Shown: piece by piece, positions 25,888 through 34,042 of the stretch | How positions within the stretch are numbered: the first letter of the stretch is position 1 | How the letters are laid out: every line of letters begins with the position of its first letter | Assembly: GCF_022398325.1 (NCBI RefSeq) | Contig: NZ_JAKEVD010000007.1 | Location: 22,049 to 86,048, forward strand | Length of the DNA stretch: 64,000 nucleotides | Direction of reading: 5' to 3' | From: Shewanella sp. Isolate13 | GTDB lineage: Bacteria > Pseudomonadota > Gammaproteobacteria > Enterobacterales > Shewanellaceae | Notes under the pieces: model-generated | Told to the model about the DNA's origin: nothing | The model's input: only the letters and a program-made list of their open reading frames with translations | The model's database searches: none | Program-made: the position numbers and the translations under genes

Positions 25888-27296
25888 TAATCCATCTCTA
25901 GTTCTTTAAGTTTACGGGTCAAGGTGTTGCGACCCCAACCTAGGCGCTTGGCTGCTTCCTGTTTGTGGCCATTGGTATGCTTAAGTGCCGTTTCCAGTAA
26001 GATGCGCTCGAACGCGGGTTGCACTTCGGTGAGTAGATCACTGTCGCCATCGGTGAGCCTCTGGTCGATAAACAGCTTTAGTGCGCCTTGCCAGTCGTCG
26101 CTATCGCTAGTTTGAACAGGGCTGAATTTAGGTTCTTGTAGCAGCTCTGGCGGTAGATCTAGTGGCAAGATCTCTTGCCCTGATGCCATCACGGTTAACC
26201 AGCGACAGGTGTTTTCAAGCTGGCGCACATTACCCGGCCAAGGCAGTTGCGATAACTTAGTGGCAGTTTCCTTGGTCAGCACCTTAGGCTCAACACCTAT
26301 CTCCTTGGCGGCGATCATCAAGAAATGACGCGCAAGCTGGGGGATATCTTCACGGCGCTGAGACAATGGGGGCAGGTGTACGCGAATGACGTTTAAGCGG
26401 TGGAACAGATCTTCACGAAAATCCCCTTGGTGTACCAATTGCTCAAGGTTTTGATGGGTAGCGGCGATAATGCGCACATCCACCTGCACCGGCGAATGGC
26501 CACCTACACGATAGAACTGACCATCGGCCAGCACACGCAGTAATCGTGTCTGAACGTCTAGAGGCATATCGCCAATTTCATCTAGGAACAGGGTGCCGCC
26601 ATTGGCTTGCTCGAAGCGACCTTGGCGTACGCTGCCCGCCCCCGTAAACGCTCCTTTCTCATGGCCAAATAGTTCAGATTCAATCAGATCTTTTGGAATA
26701 GCGGCCATGTTGATGGCAATAAAGGGCTTACCCTTACGTGGGCTGTGTTTGTGCAGCGCGCTGGCGACCAGCTCTTTACCCGTACCCGATTGACCGTTAA
26801 TCAATACGCTAATGGAGGAGCGAGAAAGGCGACCGATGGCTCTAAAGACTTCCTGCATCGCAGGGGCTTCACCAATGATCTCCGGTGTGGCGACTAGCGG
26901 CTCCTCTGCGGTGATGGTGGAGGACTGTTCATTGGCGTGGGTGAGTGCGCGCTCGACCAGTGAGATCGCCTCATCGATGTCGAAAGGCTTGGGCAGATAC
27001 TCAAAGGCGCCCGCCTGATAGGCGCTCACCGCGCTGTCGAGATCGGAATGCGCAGTCATGATGATAACGGGTATATGCGGATAGTGATTCTGTAATCGTT
27101 CTAGCAGTGTTAAACCATCGGTACCCGGCATACGTATGTCTGAGACGATCACCTGTGGCTGCGCCATCTCTAATGCTTCCCACAACGACTCGGCCGCTGC
27201 GAAACTAGCACAGCTAAATTTGGCACTTTGAAGTGCCTTTTCTAATACCCAACGTATCGAGCTATCGTCGTCGAGGATCCAAACTTGTTCAGTCAT
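25887..27296 (-). CDS. glnG: Nitrogen regulation response regulator NtrC (GlnG)
   Basis: 469 residues. The receiver domain has phospho-acceptor Asp53 (VSDIRMPG). The central AAA+ domain has Walker A GQSGTGKE and GAFTGA, which contacts sigma-54. The C-terminal Fis-type helix-turn-helix is EAAKRLGWGRNTLTRKLKEL. Under nitrogen limitation phospho-NtrC binds enhancers and opens sigma-54 promoters such as glnA. It lies 17 bp after ntrB. The last codons touch the terminal repeat of a MITE-like element, but the C terminus LKELEMD looks complete. Confidence 0.95.
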   Translation of the reverse strand: MTEQVWILDDDSSIRWVLEKALQSAKFSCASFAAAESLWEALEMAQPQVIVSDIRMPGTDGLTLLERLQNHYPHIPVIIMTAHSDLDSAVSAYQAGAFEYLPKPFDIDEAISLVERALTHANEQSSTITAEEPLVATPEIIGEAPAMQEVFRAIGRLSRSSISVLINGQSGTGKELVASALHKHSPRKGKPFIAINMAAIPKDLIESELFGHEKGAFTGAGSVRQGRFEQANGGTLFLDEIGDMPLDVQTRLLRVLADGQFYRVGGHSPVQVDVRIIAATHQNLEQLVHQGDFREDLFHRLNVIRVHLPPLSQRREDIPQLARHFLMIAAKEIGVEPKVLTKETATKLSQLPWPGNVRQLENTCRWLTVMASGQEILPLDLPPELLQEPKFSPVQTSDSDDWQGALKLFIDQRLTDGDSDLLTEVQPAFERILLETALKHTNGHKQEAAKRLGWGRNTLTRKLKELEMD

Positions 27297-27313
27297 TGAG
27301 TGTTTTCCTCTTA

Positions 27314-28354
27314 TTAACTATTGATGGGTAAGGTAATGGTAAATTCGGTGTGACCAGGCGTTGAGTCACAATCGATACGGCCGCCATGTAAACGGGCAAA
27401 GTTATGGGCGATAGAAAGGCCCAAGCCTGAGCCTTGCTCGCGGCTGGTGACCATAGGGTAAAATAGCGTATCCATAAGCTCGGGTTGGATCCCAGGGCCA
27501 TCGTCAATAATCGACAGCATGAGTACTAGCTTGTGGCGCTTGGTGCCTATGGTGACCTGATGCTGAGTTCGAGTCTTGAGTCGAATATGACCGCCGCTCG
27601 GCTCTAGAGCCTGTATCGCGTTTTGCACGATATTTAGTATGGCCTGCTGTAGCTGGTCAGGATCCATTTCGATATCTGGGATCGAGGGGTCGTAATCTTG
27701 AGTCAGTTCAATATTGTTAGGCAGGGTGACGTTGACTAACTTGACGACTTTTTGGATCACTTCATGGATGTTGTACAGGCTATGTTGTGTCGGTTTCTGC
27801 GGACCGAGTAAACGATCGACTAAGCCGCGCAGTCTATCTGCCTGTTCAATAATCAGATCGGTAAATTCATTAAGCTCCGGCTCTTTTAGTTCTCGAGACA
27901 ATAACTGCGCCGCTCCCCGCAGTCCGCCGAGGGGGTTCTTAATTTCATGGGCAAGATTACGCACCAAGAATTGCGCCGCTTGCTGCTGGGCATCTTGGGT
28001 CAATTGCTGGTGAATACGTCGCTGTTGATCAACTTGGCGTAACTCAATCAGGGCAAGATTTTGCTCCTGCTCCAGTGGTGTCAGGGTGACATCGACCGTG
28101 TGCTGCTGGCCATCTATGGTCACCAGTGGCACAGTATTAATGCTGAGCCCTTGGCCTTCGCAGATAGCCTGCTTAAGCACCTGAGGCTCGACTCCTAGCA
28201 GTTGATAGTGTTCTGGTAGAGGCTGCTCGGTGAGTCGATTGCTGCCAACGCCGAGCAGTTGCTCGGTGGCGGTATTGACATAGAGTAACTCTAGCTCCTC
28301 ATTGATAACGAGCACTGCCGTTACTAAATGATTGAGCAATAAACTGGTATCCAT
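27314..28354 (-). CDS. glnL: Nitrogen sensor kinase/phosphatase NtrB (GlnL)
   Basis: 346 residues, cytoplasmic. An N-terminal PAS domain (about 5-115) is followed by the phosphoacceptor box LAHEIKNPLGGLRGAA and the GHKL ATPase boxes NIVQNAIQAL, DDGPGI and GSGLGLSIA. It phosphorylates NtrC when nitrogen is short and dephosphorylates it when bound by PII. First gene of an ntrBC unit whose own promoter region carries two NtrC sites. Here ntrBC lies about 10 kb from glnA, not in one operon as in E. coli. Confidence 0.94.
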   Translation of the reverse strand: MDTSLLLNHLVTAVLVINEELELLYVNTATEQLLGVGSNRLTEQPLPEHYQLLGVEPQVLKQAICEGQGLSINTVPLVTIDGQQHTVDVTLTPLEQEQNLALIELRQVDQQRRIHQQLTQDAQQQAAQFLVRNLAHEIKNPLGGLRGAAQLLSRELKEPELNEFTDLIIEQADRLRGLVDRLLGPQKPTQHSLYNIHEVIQKVVKLVNVTLPNNIELTQDYDPSIPDIEMDPDQLQQAILNIVQNAIQALEPSGGHIRLKTRTQHQVTIGTKRHKLVLMLSIIDDGPGIQPELMDTLFYPMVTSREQGSGLGLSIAHNFARLHGGRIDCDSTPGHTEFTITLPINS

Positions 28355-28403
28355 CGGCTACTCCGAATTATGCTGATGCACCCGCTTGGGCATCTGAGTT
28401 GAT

Positions 28404-28433
28404 TGCACCACTATGGTGCACCAAAGTGGTGCA
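28404..28433. promoter_or_regulatory. Two overlapping NtrC binding sites
   Basis: TGCACCACTATGGTGCA (28404-28420) and TGCACCAAAGTGGTGCA (28417-28433) both fit TGCAC-N7-GTGCA exactly and share four bases. They lie 50-79 bp upstream of ntrB, where they could autoregulate ntrBC. Confidence 0.8.
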
Positions 28434-28503
28434 AGCTGCAACCAGACGTCATCGGAATGTAGACTAAATCAAAATATTCCTAAGTAAGTCTATTCAAAGA
28501 CTT

Positions 28504-29058
28504 TTATTCATTACCTCTAGGCTGAGGTCTAAAATGTGCAGGCCCATTAACAGTCGTCCGATGAAGAAATACTTTTCTCGCAGGAGTCGATGCAAGTTGT
28601 TTGCCGTCTTTACTCAATACCTTCACTACAAAGTTATGCTCACCACGATCGATATTGTTGAGCTTAAAGATGCCGTGCTGTTGTGTATTGCCAATCTGTT
28701 GTCCATCCATAAACAGAGCCAGTTCATGGGCGGAAGAGAGCTGTGGCTCAACATTGGCGATAATGGTGAGGTTGCCCTCGTTGTCACGAATACTCTCCTC
28801 TTCACTAGGGGAGATAATTTGGACGGCATATTTGATCTTTTCGCTGTCCTTATCCGTATCGGGTCGACTGCTAGGTAGAGCGGTGACTTCGGGGAGTTTG
28901 ATATTGTTTTGGGTGTTCTCTTTTAACTCGACGACTTCGGCGTTTTTGACCGGTTTGTCAGAGAAGTGAACCTTGCCGTTCTCGTCGACCCATTTATAAA
29001 CAGTCCCATGAGCCAAGGTTGCAACTAATAACAGCAGTAGAGCTAAGCCAACACGCAT
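28504..29058 (-). CDS. DUF4124-domain periplasmic protein
   Basis: 184 residues with a signal peptide ending near LAHG (residue 18). YKWVDENGKVHFSDKP (about 21-36) is the DUF4124 signature, often found in envelope proteins of unknown role. The remainder, IKYAVQIISPSEEESIRDN to the end, looks like an immunoglobulin-like beta domain. No enzymatic motif is seen. The gene lies upstream of ntrBC in the same direction, separated by 149 bp that include the NtrC sites, and is probably unrelated to nitrogen control. Confidence 0.8.
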   Translation of the reverse strand: MRVGLALLLLLVATLAHGTVYKWVDENGKVHFSDKPVKNAEVVELKENTQNNIKLPEVTALPSSRPDTDKDSEKIKYAVQIISPSEEESIRDNEGNLTIIANVEPQLSSAHELALFMDGQQIGNTQQHGIFKLNNIDRGEHNFVVKVLSKDGKQLASTPARKVFLHRTTVNGPAHFRPQPRGNE

Positions 29059-29253
29059 CGTGACGTCCTTTGTTACGGGGTTGTAATCATTGAAAGATTA
29101 GCTTTTTTTCCATAAAAAATCATCGACTTTATTATGGCAAAGATAACACTCCATTACGGAGATAAAAATTTGCTATCTTTAGCGCTAGAGTAGAACTTAG
29201 TCTATTGATATAAAATATTAGCGAGTAAATAAAGCGTCATGAATAGGGGCAGC

Positions 29254-29835
29254 ATGAGATTTATCAAAGGGAAAGGTGGCTTCACCTTAATCGAATTAGT
29301 GGTGGTGATCATCGTGTTGGGGATCTTGGCCGTTATCGCCGTGCCTAAATTTATTAACTTGAGAACCGATGCCGATACCGCCGTGCTAAAAGGGATGCAG
29401 GCTAGCCTTAAGTCGGCTCGAGATCTGCTGGCGGCACAGATAGCCTTAAGGCCTGAAAATCTTAACTCTGCTCAAAATCGTTTTACCTTAGAGAATGGCC
29501 AGAACGTCCGAGTCAGAGGTCATTATCCCGATGGCCGCTGGAATAACACTTTCTCGCGTTTGGTGGAGTTTGATGGGGTGACTTTTATCACCTCTAATCA
29601 GTGCACCGAGGCAAATTCTGACACAGCCTGGTGTGCGCGTAATCGTGGTTTAGCTTGGTTTACTCAACGTGGCTATACCACGGCAACGGCCGGGCGGGGT
29701 TTTATTATTTTTCCGCGAGGCAATAACCTTAATAATGATCGCTGTTATCTGTATTATTTTAACCCCAACGATAACAATGTGACCGAAATGGGTCAGTTGC
29801 CCACCGTTAAGCTAGATCTCACTGACTGCGGTTAA
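29254..29835 (+). CDS. Type IV prepilin-like protein (MSHA/T2S pseudopilin type)
   Basis: 193 residues from ATG 29254, which has AGGGG correctly placed; an ATG five codons earlier has no ribosome site. The leader is short: KGKGG, then FTLIELVVVIIVLGILAVIAVPKF, with cleavage before Phe and Glu at mature position 5, as prepilin peptidase requires. The C-terminal globular part contains four Cys. MSHA-like minor pilins share this layout. No other pilus gene adjoins, so the assembly machine must lie elsewhere. Confidence 0.88.
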   Translation: MRFIKGKGGFTLIELVVVIIVLGILAVIAVPKFINLRTDADTAVLKGMQASLKSARDLLAAQIALRPENLNSAQNRFTLENGQNVRVRGHYPDGRWNNTFSRLVEFDGVTFITSNQCTEANSDTAWCARNRGLAWFTQRGYTTATAGRGFIIFPRGNNLNNDRCYLYYFNPNDNNVTEMGQLPTVKLDLTDCG

Positions 29836-29867
29836 CCCTCTAAATAGCAAAGCTTAAAGGATAACAG

Positions 29868-30545
29868 ATGCAAAAATACATTATGGCAAGTTGCCTAGTT
29901 TTAGTGACGGCCTGTAGCACAGTGGAACAACAAACGGTGCTCGAACAAGCCGTCACTACTAAGCAATCCCAAGCCACCGAGACGGCTCAGGCACCAGCAA
30001 AAACACAGACGCAAGAGCCTATGTCACCTAGCTTTGATTGCACCAAGGCTCAGGGGCAAGTTGAGACGCTTATCTGTCATGATGGCGAACTGGCGCAGCT
30101 CGATAGACAGATGGCGCAGGTTTATAAGGCGGCTGTGGTAAATATCCCAGCAGCTGAGCAGCCTAAGGCGATGCAAAGAGGTTGGATAAAGGGGCGTAAT
30201 GACTGCTGGAAGGCGCAGGATGTACGTGAGTGTACACTGCAAAATTACAAGGGGCGGATCATCGAGTTGCAGATCCAAGGTGGATTGCTAGAGGTGCCGC
30301 CTGCCGTTGTATTCGACTGTGGTCAACATCCACAGATAACCGCTGTTTTTTATACGCAATTAAACCCAGTTACGGCTGTATTTACCTTTTCGAGTGAGAA
30401 AATGGGTGAGCAGCAACTGTTAGCCACCAATGTTCGCAGTGGCAGTGGCGCAAAGTATCAAGGACGTAACTTCGAGTTTTGGGAGCATCAAGGTGAGGCG
30501 AGTGTGCGTTTTTTCGATGACAGCTATCGGTGTCAGCTGCGTTAG
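29868..30545 (+). CDS. Lipoprotein with LprI-like and MliC-like domains
   Basis: 225 residues. The lipobox LVTAC (Cys16) marks a lipoprotein. After a Gln/Thr/Ala-rich linker, residues about 57-135 (FDCTKAQGQVETLICHDGEL, with paired Cys) match the LprI/DUF1311 fold. The C-terminal ~75 residues, with SGSGAKYQGRNFEFWEHQGEA, match the MliC fold that inhibits C-type lysozyme. Both families are linked to lysozyme resistance, so an envelope-protective lysozyme inhibitor is likely. AAAGGA precedes the start; it follows the prepilin gene by 32 bp and may share its transcript. Confidence 0.8.
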   Translation: MQKYIMASCLVLVTACSTVEQQTVLEQAVTTKQSQATETAQAPAKTQTQEPMSPSFDCTKAQGQVETLICHDGELAQLDRQMAQVYKAAVVNIPAAEQPKAMQRGWIKGRNDCWKAQDVRECTLQNYKGRIIELQIQGGLLEVPPAVVFDCGQHPQITAVFYTQLNPVTAVFTFSSEKMGEQQLLATNVRSGSGAKYQGRNFEFWEHQGEASVRFFDDSYRCQLR

Positions 30546-30579
30546 TGAGACATACCGAACCAATTAACACACCTAGCCC

Positions 30580-30612
30580 AAGAAAAGCAGCCAATAGGCT
30601 GCTTTTCTTGTG
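30580..30612. terminator. Rho-independent terminator
   Basis: AAGAAAAGCAGCC-aata-GGCTGCTTTTCTT. The AT-rich stem ends provide T-tracts on both strands, so it can serve the converging genes on each side. Confidence 0.8.
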
Positions 30613-30659
30613 ATGTAAGTAGATTTTGGTTCTCGGGAAAGTACTGAGTCTGTATTGGC

Positions 30660-31337
30660 TTAGCTAAGCTGTTTGATCATCTCGTCGGCGACCACTTCAG
30701 AAGACGCCGGGTTTTGTCCGGTGATAAGGTTATCATCAACTGCGAGGTAGCTGCTCCAGTCATCGCCTTTACCGTATAGCGCACCGTTTTCTTGCAGCAT
30801 ATCTTCAACCAAGAAAGGCACGATATCGGTAAGTTGCACCGCTGCTTCTTCACTGTTGGTGAAGCCGGTTACTTTTTTACCTGCCACTAAAGGTGTGCCG
30901 TCAGCAGCTTTTACATTTTTCAGCGCGCCAGGAGCGTGGCACACCAAGCCTACAGGCTTGTTAGCTTGGTAGAAGGCTTCAATCAATGCAATGGAGTGAG
31001 CATCATTGGTGAGATCCCATAAAGGCCCGTGTCCACCGGGATAGAAGATGGCATCGTAATCGGCTTGGTCTATTTCAGCTAAGACTTTGGTCGTTGCCAG
31101 TTGCTGCTTGGCTTGCTGATCTTGATTGAATCGCTCTGTTGCTGCCGTTTGAAAATCAGCCTGTTCACTGCTTGGATCTAATGGCGGCTGCCCACCTGCA
31201 GGCGAGGCTAAGGTGACATTAAAGCCACTATCTTTAAAACGATAAAAAGGACTGGCAAACTCTTCGAGCCAAAAGCCAGTTTTTAAGCCTGTGTCGCCAA
31301 GTTTGTCGTGTGAAGTGAGTACCATTAATACGTTCAT
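30660..31337 (-). CDS. DJ-1/PfpI-family protein (class I glutamine-amidotransferase-like)
   Basis: 225 residues from ATG 31337 with AAAGGA upstream; a 17-codon extension is possible but lacks a ribosome site. The nucleophile elbow VGLVCHAPGAL holds the reactive Cys, and YPGGHGPLWDL the adjacent loop, as in Hsp31-like glyoxalase/deglycase proteins. MVLTSHDKLGDTGLKTGFWLEE is the usual start of this subgroup. It lies 92 bp downstream of a YqhD-like aldehyde reductase and its NemR-like regulator, which fits a role in handling methylglyoxal or other reactive carbonyls. Confidence 0.87.
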   Translation of the reverse strand: MNVLMVLTSHDKLGDTGLKTGFWLEEFASPFYRFKDSGFNVTLASPAGGQPPLDPSSEQADFQTAATERFNQDQQAKQQLATTKVLAEIDQADYDAIFYPGGHGPLWDLTNDAHSIALIEAFYQANKPVGLVCHAPGALKNVKAADGTPLVAGKKVTGFTNSEEAAVQLTDIVPFLVEDMLQENGALYGKGDDWSSYLAVDDNLITGQNPASSEVVADEMIKQLS

Positions 31338-31429
31338 ATTGTTGTCCTTTTTATCTGTTGATTTGCCAACTAACAAGCGAGATAACACCGGTTAGCTAGC
31401 TGAGGTCTCTTATATCGTTTTATCTTGGT

Positions 31430-32587
31430 TTACAGGTTACGCTCTAAAATCTTGCGGCTCATGGCTAGATCTACATCTTGCTTTTCACCCAGTGCCGTCA
31501 TGCCGTGGGCTTCAAGCAGGTTAATGATCTCATCGATACTGCTGCTATCTAAATTGTAATCCGATAAGCGAGTCTTGATCCCCATAGTCTCAAAAAATTC
31601 ACGGGTCTTACCGATAGCAGCATCGATGATCTCATCCTGGCTACCTTGGTTAATTCCCCAGACTCGATCGGCATATTGCAGCAGTTTCTCTTGCTTGCCT
31701 TCACGGCGTACATCGAGCATGCCTGGCAAGATCATTGCGATAGTACGCGCATGGTCTATGCCAAACAGAGCTGTGATCTCATGGCCTATCATATGAGTTG
31801 CCCAGTCGTGTGGTACGCCTTTACCAATCACACCGCTCAATGCCATGGTTGCCACCCACATAAGGTTGGCGCGCACATCGAAGTCTTTGGGCTCAGTTAA
31901 TGCTTTAGGACCAAGTTCAATGAGGGTTTGTAGTAAGCCTTCGGCAAATCTGTCTTGGACAGGTGCATTAACCGGGTAGTTTAGATATTGCTCTGTGATG
32001 TGAATAAAGGCATCGACAACCCCATTAGCCACTTGGCGCTCGGGCAGGGTAAAGGTTTTACTCGGGTCTAATACTGAGAACTTCGGGAAAACATGGTTGC
32101 TCATGAAAGACAATTTAGCTTGAAACTCTTTGCGGGTGACCACGCTGGCGCTGTTCATCTCTGAACCTGTGGCAGGTAAAGTCAGAACGGTACCAAAAGG
32201 CATAGCTTGAGTGACCTTAGCCCCCCAACTTAAAAGAATATCCCAAGGCTCGCCTTCAAATAGTACAGCAGCGGCAACAAACTTAGTGCCATCGATAACC
32301 GAGCCACCGCCAACGGCGAGGAGGAAGTCGATCTCTTGCTGTTTCACCACGTCTACGGCCTGCATCAAGGTTTCGTAAGTGGGATTGGCTTCGATGCCGC
32401 CAAATTCAACCACATTACGTTGCTTAAGCGCCGCTTTTACCTCGTCGAGTGTGCCTGTGCTTCTGGCGCTGTTGCCGCCAAACAGAATTAATACTTTGGC
32501 ATTTTGGGGGACTAAGTTATCGAGTTCGGCAATCTTACCTTCACCAAAGCTGATATGTGTTGGGTTGTAATAATCGAAGCTATACAT
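31430..32587 (-). CDS. Iron-containing alcohol dehydrogenase, YqhD-like aldehyde reductase
   Basis: 385 residues. GGGSVIDGTKF is the nucleotide-binding loop. The metal ligands align with E. coli YqhD shifted by two: Asp192, His196, His265 and His279 (DAFIH, DWATHMIGH, FGIDHA). YqhD reduces short and oxidised aldehydes with NADPH and protects from lipid-peroxidation products and glyoxals. Transcribed with the downstream PfpI gene. A NemR-type operator lies 54 bp before the start codon. Confidence 0.9.
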   Translation of the reverse strand: MYSFDYYNPTHISFGEGKIAELDNLVPQNAKVLILFGGNSARSTGTLDEVKAALKQRNVVEFGGIEANPTYETLMQAVDVVKQQEIDFLLAVGGGSVIDGTKFVAAAVLFEGEPWDILLSWGAKVTQAMPFGTVLTLPATGSEMNSASVVTRKEFQAKLSFMSNHVFPKFSVLDPSKTFTLPERQVANGVVDAFIHITEQYLNYPVNAPVQDRFAEGLLQTLIELGPKALTEPKDFDVRANLMWVATMALSGVIGKGVPHDWATHMIGHEITALFGIDHARTIAMILPGMLDVRREGKQEKLLQYADRVWGINQGSQDEIIDAAIGKTREFFETMGIKTRLSDYNLDSSSIDEIINLLEAHGMTALGEKQDVDLAMSRKILERNL

Positions 32588-32640
32588 AATTAATCCTATT
32601 CAGCGACCCTAGTGGTCGAATGATGCTGCTTAACTTTTAG

Positions 32641-32656
32641 TAGACCAGTCGTCTAG
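32641..32656. promoter_or_regulatory. NemR-like operator before the aldehyde reductase
   Basis: TAGAC-CAGTC-GTCTA plus G. The arms TAGAC/GTCTA are perfect. On the minus strand a possible -35 (TTTACG) lies on one side and TCTACT on the other, so a bound repressor would cover the promoter spacer. Confidence 0.75.
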
Positions 32657-32662
32657 CAAATT

Positions 32663-32694
32663 CGTAAAAAATTCCCGCCTTAAGCTTAGGCGGG
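32663..32694 (-). terminator. Rho-independent terminator of the tetR gene
   Basis: Read on the minus strand: CCCGCCT-aagctta-AGGCGGG followed by AATTTTTT. It separates tetR from the aldehyde-reductase promoter. Confidence 0.8.
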
Positions 32695-32737
32695 GAGATA
32701 AATTTGTCGGTCATTTAAAGATGGTTAACTCAATGGT

Positions 32738-33340
32738 TTATTTCAAAGAGGAAACAGGGTTGGCCAACAAGGCTTTGGTCATCAGCAATACGCGTTCGAT
32801 GACATTTGGATCACGAGATAATTTATTTCTTAAACTGGCACCTAACCACATCTGGTATAGGGCTTCTGCGGTATGCGCTGCATTCAGACTCGGGATTGAA
32901 CCATCTTCTATCCCAGATTCAATACAATCAGCAAGGCGAGCAATAACTGCTGATGAGCCTTTGTCTAAGGCTAGACGCATTGACTCGGAAAGATCGGCAA
33001 CCTCGGCACTGAGCTTGACCACTAGGCATTTTTGGTCAACACAGGCATCACTTTGAGTTTGTTGCCAGCGCAGCCAATAACTCATGAGTCTCTCAAGGCC
33101 TGAGCTATTTTCTACGGCAAACAGCGTATCAATACTGTGTAAATAGTTTTTAAAATAGTCGGTAATGATCTCTTCACCAAACTGCTCCTTAGATTTGAAG
33201 TAGTGGTAAAAAGAGCCCTTAGGCACATCGGCAAATTTAAGGATTTGCGCTAGACCAACATTTGAAAAGCCTTTACTCGAAATCAGACTGTAGCCTGAAT
33301 CGATAATATGCTGCCGTGTTTGTTGAGGAGTCGTTTTCAT
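32738..33340 (-). CDS. TetR-family regulator, NemR-like
   Basis: 200 residues. The helix-turn-helix (GFSNVGLAQILKFADVPKGSFYHYFKSKEQF, about 24-54) is well preserved. The C-terminal half contains Cys99 and Cys104 near CVDQKCLV, the region where NemR proteins carry redox-sensing cysteines. Matching operators stand before its own start and before the downstream aldehyde reductase, so it probably represses itself and the yqhD-pfpI-like pair until electrophiles modify it. E. coli NemR controls a different pair, nemA-gloA; the analogy is by family and site. Confidence 0.85.
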   Translation of the reverse strand: MKTTPQQTRQHIIDSGYSLISSKGFSNVGLAQILKFADVPKGSFYHYFKSKEQFGEEIITDYFKNYLHSIDTLFAVENSSGLERLMSYWLRWQQTQSDACVDQKCLVVKLSAEVADLSESMRLALDKGSSAVIARLADCIESGIEDGSIPSLNAAHTAEALYQMWLGASLRNKLSRDPNVIERVLLMTKALLANPVSSLK

Positions 33341-33360
33341 GTAAACCAGCTTAACACAAT

Positions 33361-33376
33361 TAGACCGGTCGTCTAG
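33361..33376. promoter_or_regulatory. NemR-like operator before tetR
   Basis: TAGAC-CGGTC-GTCTA plus G, 21 bp upstream of the tetR start codon. It differs from the other copy at one base. Confidence 0.75.
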
Positions 33377-33416
33377 TGATTTGTTGTTGGAATTTTTTTG
33401 AGCATTTTAAATGTCG

Positions 33417-33869
33417 TTATAACGGCAAAGTACTGCGTGAGAAGTTTTGCTTTAACACCACGGTGGATTCGATACCTGCGATACAGTTTAGGCTGCCTAG
33501 GGACTTTTTGACGAAACTTTCGTAGCTGAGCAGGTCGCTGGCGACGATTTTGAGTAGGTAATCATGGGCACCGGTTACCACGGAGCATTCCATAACTTGT
33601 TCCAAGTTTTCCATGCTCTCTTCAAACAGTATTGCGTGCTGATCTGAGTTTTCTTTTAATCGCACAAAAGCATACACCACCACATTAAGACCCACCTCTT
33701 TAGGATCAATTTGTGCGGCATAGCCACTGATCACCCCGGTTTGCTCGAGTTTTCTAACACGGCGAAGGCAAGGCGTATCAGACATGTTCAGTCTGGCTGC
33801 GAGCTCTGAGATCGCAATACGACCGTGACGCTGTAATATGGCGAGTATATTGCGATCTTTGTTATCCAT
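33417..33869 (-). CDS. Lrp/AsnC-family regulator
   Basis: 150 residues. The N-terminal helix-turn-helix is NILAILQRHGRIAISELAARLNMSDTPCLRRVRKLE, and the C-terminal RAM domain (VVVYAFVRLKE to VVLKQ) binds amino acids and forms the octamer. It is divergent from the dioxygenase-like gene at 34043 across 173 bp, the usual place for a regulator of an amino-acid catabolic operon. Tryptophan or a derivative is the likely effector by context. The ribosome site is hard to judge. Confidence 0.88.
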   Translation of the reverse strand: MDNKDRNILAILQRHGRIAISELAARLNMSDTPCLRRVRKLEQTGVISGYAAQIDPKEVGLNVVVYAFVRLKENSDQHAILFEESMENLEQVMECSVVTGAHDYLLKIVASDLLSYESFVKKSLGSLNCIAGIESTVVLKQNFSRSTLPL

Positions 33870-34042
33870 CTTGGCAACCTTTCGTTTCTTATGGTGAATA
33901 TCAATATTAACTAGACTTTTTATAGGGGATTTCGATCTTAATTGGAAGTAATTTGGCTTAGTTTAATGATTTACACCGTACGTATGCTGCTAGGCTAATT
34001 TAGTTCACTCATGGTTAGAGCCCAGAAAAATAAGGATAGGCA

